Shown here: in pieces, positions 62,867-64,000 of the stretch | Layout: every line of letters begins with the position of its first letter | How positions within the stretch are numbered: the first letter of the stretch is position 1 | Assembly: GCA_934457415.1 (NCBI GenBank) | Contig: CAKSHM010000002.1 | Location: 186,001 to 250,000 of the forward strand | Length of the DNA stretch: 64,000 nt | Direction of reading: 5' to 3' | DNA from: an uncultured Eubacteriales bacterium | GTDB lineage: Bacteria; Bacillota; Clostridia; Oscillospirales; Acutalibacteraceae | Translations under genes and position numbers: made by a program | The notes under the pieces: generated by a model | Databases searched by the model: none | What the model saw: only the letters and a program-made list of their open reading frames with translations | Told to the model about the DNA's origin: nothing

Positions 62867-63015
62867 TGAGAAAATTAAAAAAATATAATTCCCCGAGCCT
62901 TGAATTTTTAAAAATACTGCCTGATGAGAATATCAGTGCGTCAGGCACCTCGGATCCGAATTTCAACGATGTAGATGTTAACTATGATGGCAATGATACA
63001 GAATACGGTTGGTAA
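62866..63015 (+). CDS. Small acidic peptide, 49 residues
   Basis: MRKLKKYNSPSLEFLKILPD begins the peptide; an ISASG turn and an Asp/Asn/Gly/Tyr-rich tail ending NDTEYGW follow. The start overlaps the previous stop (TAATG), with CGGAGG 9 bases upstream. It is like the short 'K-Y-x-x-P-x-L-E ... I-x-x-SG' peptides common in gut Clostridia; function unknown. Confidence 0.65.
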   Translation: MRKLKKYNSPSLEFLKILPDENISASGTSDPNFNDVDVNYDGNDTEYGW

Positions 63016-63358
63016 AAAAATATTTGCCGCATTGCTTGCCTGCATTCTTGCGCTTTCGCTTTGCGCATGCGGCAAAAATAAATCTAAATCCGATAAAAAC
63101 AAATCGGATTTAAAATCAAGCTATTCATCGCAGGAATTATATTCGGAAGGGTCCAAAGATAATTCCGTGGTGTCGGATAAAAATTCTTCGGAAATAAAAA
63201 ACAGCGGTAAAAATTCATCAGACAGCAAAAATAAACCGACCTCTGATATTTCCGTCGAAGTTGAAACCGACAGCGGCTTTTCTGATGGCAATAAAGAGAA
63301 TGAAAATAAGAACAGCAGTGAAAACAGCTCTTCTTCCGAATGGCTCGGACCGTTCTAA
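62993..63358 (+). CDS. Small Ser/Lys/Asn-rich lipoprotein
   Basis: About 121 residues. A hydrophobic signal (KKIFAALLACILALSLCAC) with a lipobox-like LCAC is followed by a low-complexity hydrophilic stretch (DKNKSDLKSSYSS...), with no folded domain. The start is uncertain (62975, 62987, 62993 or 62999); no clear ribosome site, so it probably depends on translation of the overlapping 49-residue peptide. Confidence 0.6.
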   Translation: MIQNTVGKKIFAALLACILALSLCACGKNKSKSDKNKSDLKSSYSSQELYSEGSKDNSVVSDKNSSEIKNSGKNSSDSKNKPTSDISVEVETDSGFSDGNKENENKNSSENSSSSEWLGPF

Positions 63359-63425
63359 AGTTAGACATTAGACACCGGACGGTAGATATTAGACAATACC
63401 CTTAAGTTTTCACTATCGTGAAAAA

Positions 63426-63546
63426 GAAGGGCGCCTTGCTATAGATTCTGCTGAAACCCAAGCTTCCCCTTTAGACGAAAGGGAAAGTGTCAAGGCGAAG
63501 CCTTTGACGATAGGGTTTGGTTATATCAGTGCCGTAAGGCACACAA
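63426..63546 (+). repeat. Dispersed repeat, unit 1
   Basis: Begins GAAGGGCGCCTTGCT and ends TTGACGATAGGGTTTGGTTA then TGCCGTAAGGCACACA. Shared with unit 2 and, inverted, with 2572-2725. Confidence 0.8.
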
Positions 63547-63643
63547 CAGTCTAATTTCTAAATTCTATTGTCTAACATCTAATAGAATACCCCTCAGTCA
63601 GCTTACGCTGACAGCTCCCCTCTGTATTGACATTCGTCAATAA

Positions 63644-63762
63644 GAAGGGCGCCTTGCTTAAGATTTTACAGAGTCCAAAGCCTCCACTAAAGTTGTTAGG
63701 GGAGGTGGCAAAGCGGAGCTTTGACGATAGGGTTTGGTTAAGCCAATGCCGTAAGGCACACA
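63644..63762 (+). repeat. Dispersed repeat, unit 2
   Basis: Same ends as unit 1 (GAAGGGCGCCTTGCT ... TTTGACGATAGGGTTTGGTTA ... TGCCGTAAGGCACACA) with a different middle (AGGGGAGGTGGCAAAGCGGA). Confidence 0.8.
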
Positions 63763-63895
63763 TCATAGTCACCCTTTAGTGCAAGGTAGGCAGAAATAAC
63801 CGGCCGGAGCCGGACTGTCAAAAAATATAAAACAAAACCTGCCGATAGGTTAAATCGGCAAAGAAACTTTTAAAACAGAAAGGAGCGTGCCTGAA

Positions 63896-64000
63896 TGAGA
63901 TCAATAAAAGGGCGCAGGGCAGTGGCATTTTTACTCAGTCTGTCTGTTTTAGTCGCCTGCTTTTCCGTGTTTACGCTGAAAAATTCCTTTGTTTCGGCAG
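63896..64000 (+). CDS. Secreted protein, N-terminal fragment
   Basis: MRSIKGRRAVAFLLSLSVLV begins a typical signal peptide that ends near SFVSA; the gene continues past the window. An AAAGGAG site lies upstream. The mature part is not visible. Confidence 0.75.

Larger units (their letters stand above)
63359..63895. other. Repeat-filled gap
   Basis: No credible gene. It contains two copies of the dispersed repeat, short TAGACATTAGAC/TAGATATTAGAC iterations at the left edge, and a hairpin TGCCGATA..TCGGCA at 63841-63862 just ahead of the last gene. Confidence 0.7.

Noticed and set aside
63361..63790. CRISPR array
   Set aside because: Only two repeat units with diverged middles, about 120 bases each, and no short regular spacers or cas genes.

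Overview
The window is AT-rich chromosomal DNA from a strictly anaerobic, carbohydrate-fermenting Firmicute, most like gut Clostridia of the Oscillospiraceae/Ruminococcaceae type. The evidence is the DapF-DapL lysine branch, D-lactate dehydrogenase, a flavodiiron oxygen/NO scavenger, two glycyl radical enzymes, many glycoside hydrolases with AraC-type regulators, strong AGGAGG-type ribosome binding sites and several GTG/TTG starts. This placement is inferred from gene content; no rRNA is present.

1-18.2 kb is core metabolism: dapF (5' end missing) and dapL; a phospholipid operon (PAP2 phosphatase, PssA, Psd); thioredoxin; D-lactate dehydrogenase with a cysteine-rich tail; GH13 neopullulanase with glycogen phosphorylase; azlCD; flavodiiron protein; an AraC regulator with GH3 and GH29 glycosidases; a DUF3795-type protein; and tRNA-Trp.

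18.3-40.7 kb is an accessory island that begins at the tRNA-Trp 3' end, where a 21-nt duplicate of the tRNA end, an IS200 relic and two pseudogenes lie. It carries two near-identical soluble FtsH-like AAA proteases, an RNA-repair cassette (cREC, RtcB, degenerate P-loop protein), a DUF2779 nuclease, UDG-like and deiminase-like genes, Sel1 repeats, many small unknown proteins, and a WYL-domain regulator. The main discovery is a shared promoter element: an inverted repeat ATGTACCG-N4-CGGTACAT placed 8 nt upstream of ATATAAT. It occurs before at least eight transcription units, including both proteases, the nuclease, a multi-gene unknown operon and the WYL regulator itself. I read this as one coordinated stress or defence regulon. 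The RtcB cassette lies inside the island but shows no copy of the element.

40.7-50.5 kb is a fermentation/glycan region with two glycyl radical enzymes, one activating enzyme, an SDR and two AraC regulators. It holds two deletion scars: an AraC tail fused head-to-head to a broken GH2 gene, and a serine-hydrolase fragment fused behind the SDR.

50.8-64 kb is a sugar-uptake locus: a GH1 glucosidase, then a long collinear set with a GLUG-repeat membrane protein, two CUT1 permeases, a lipoprotein solute-binding protein, a cohesin-like membrane-anchored protein, two large secreted ConA-like proteins, a 49-residue acidic peptide and a small lipoprotein. It ends in a dispersed repeat, also found inverted near 2.6 kb, and the start of another secreted protein.
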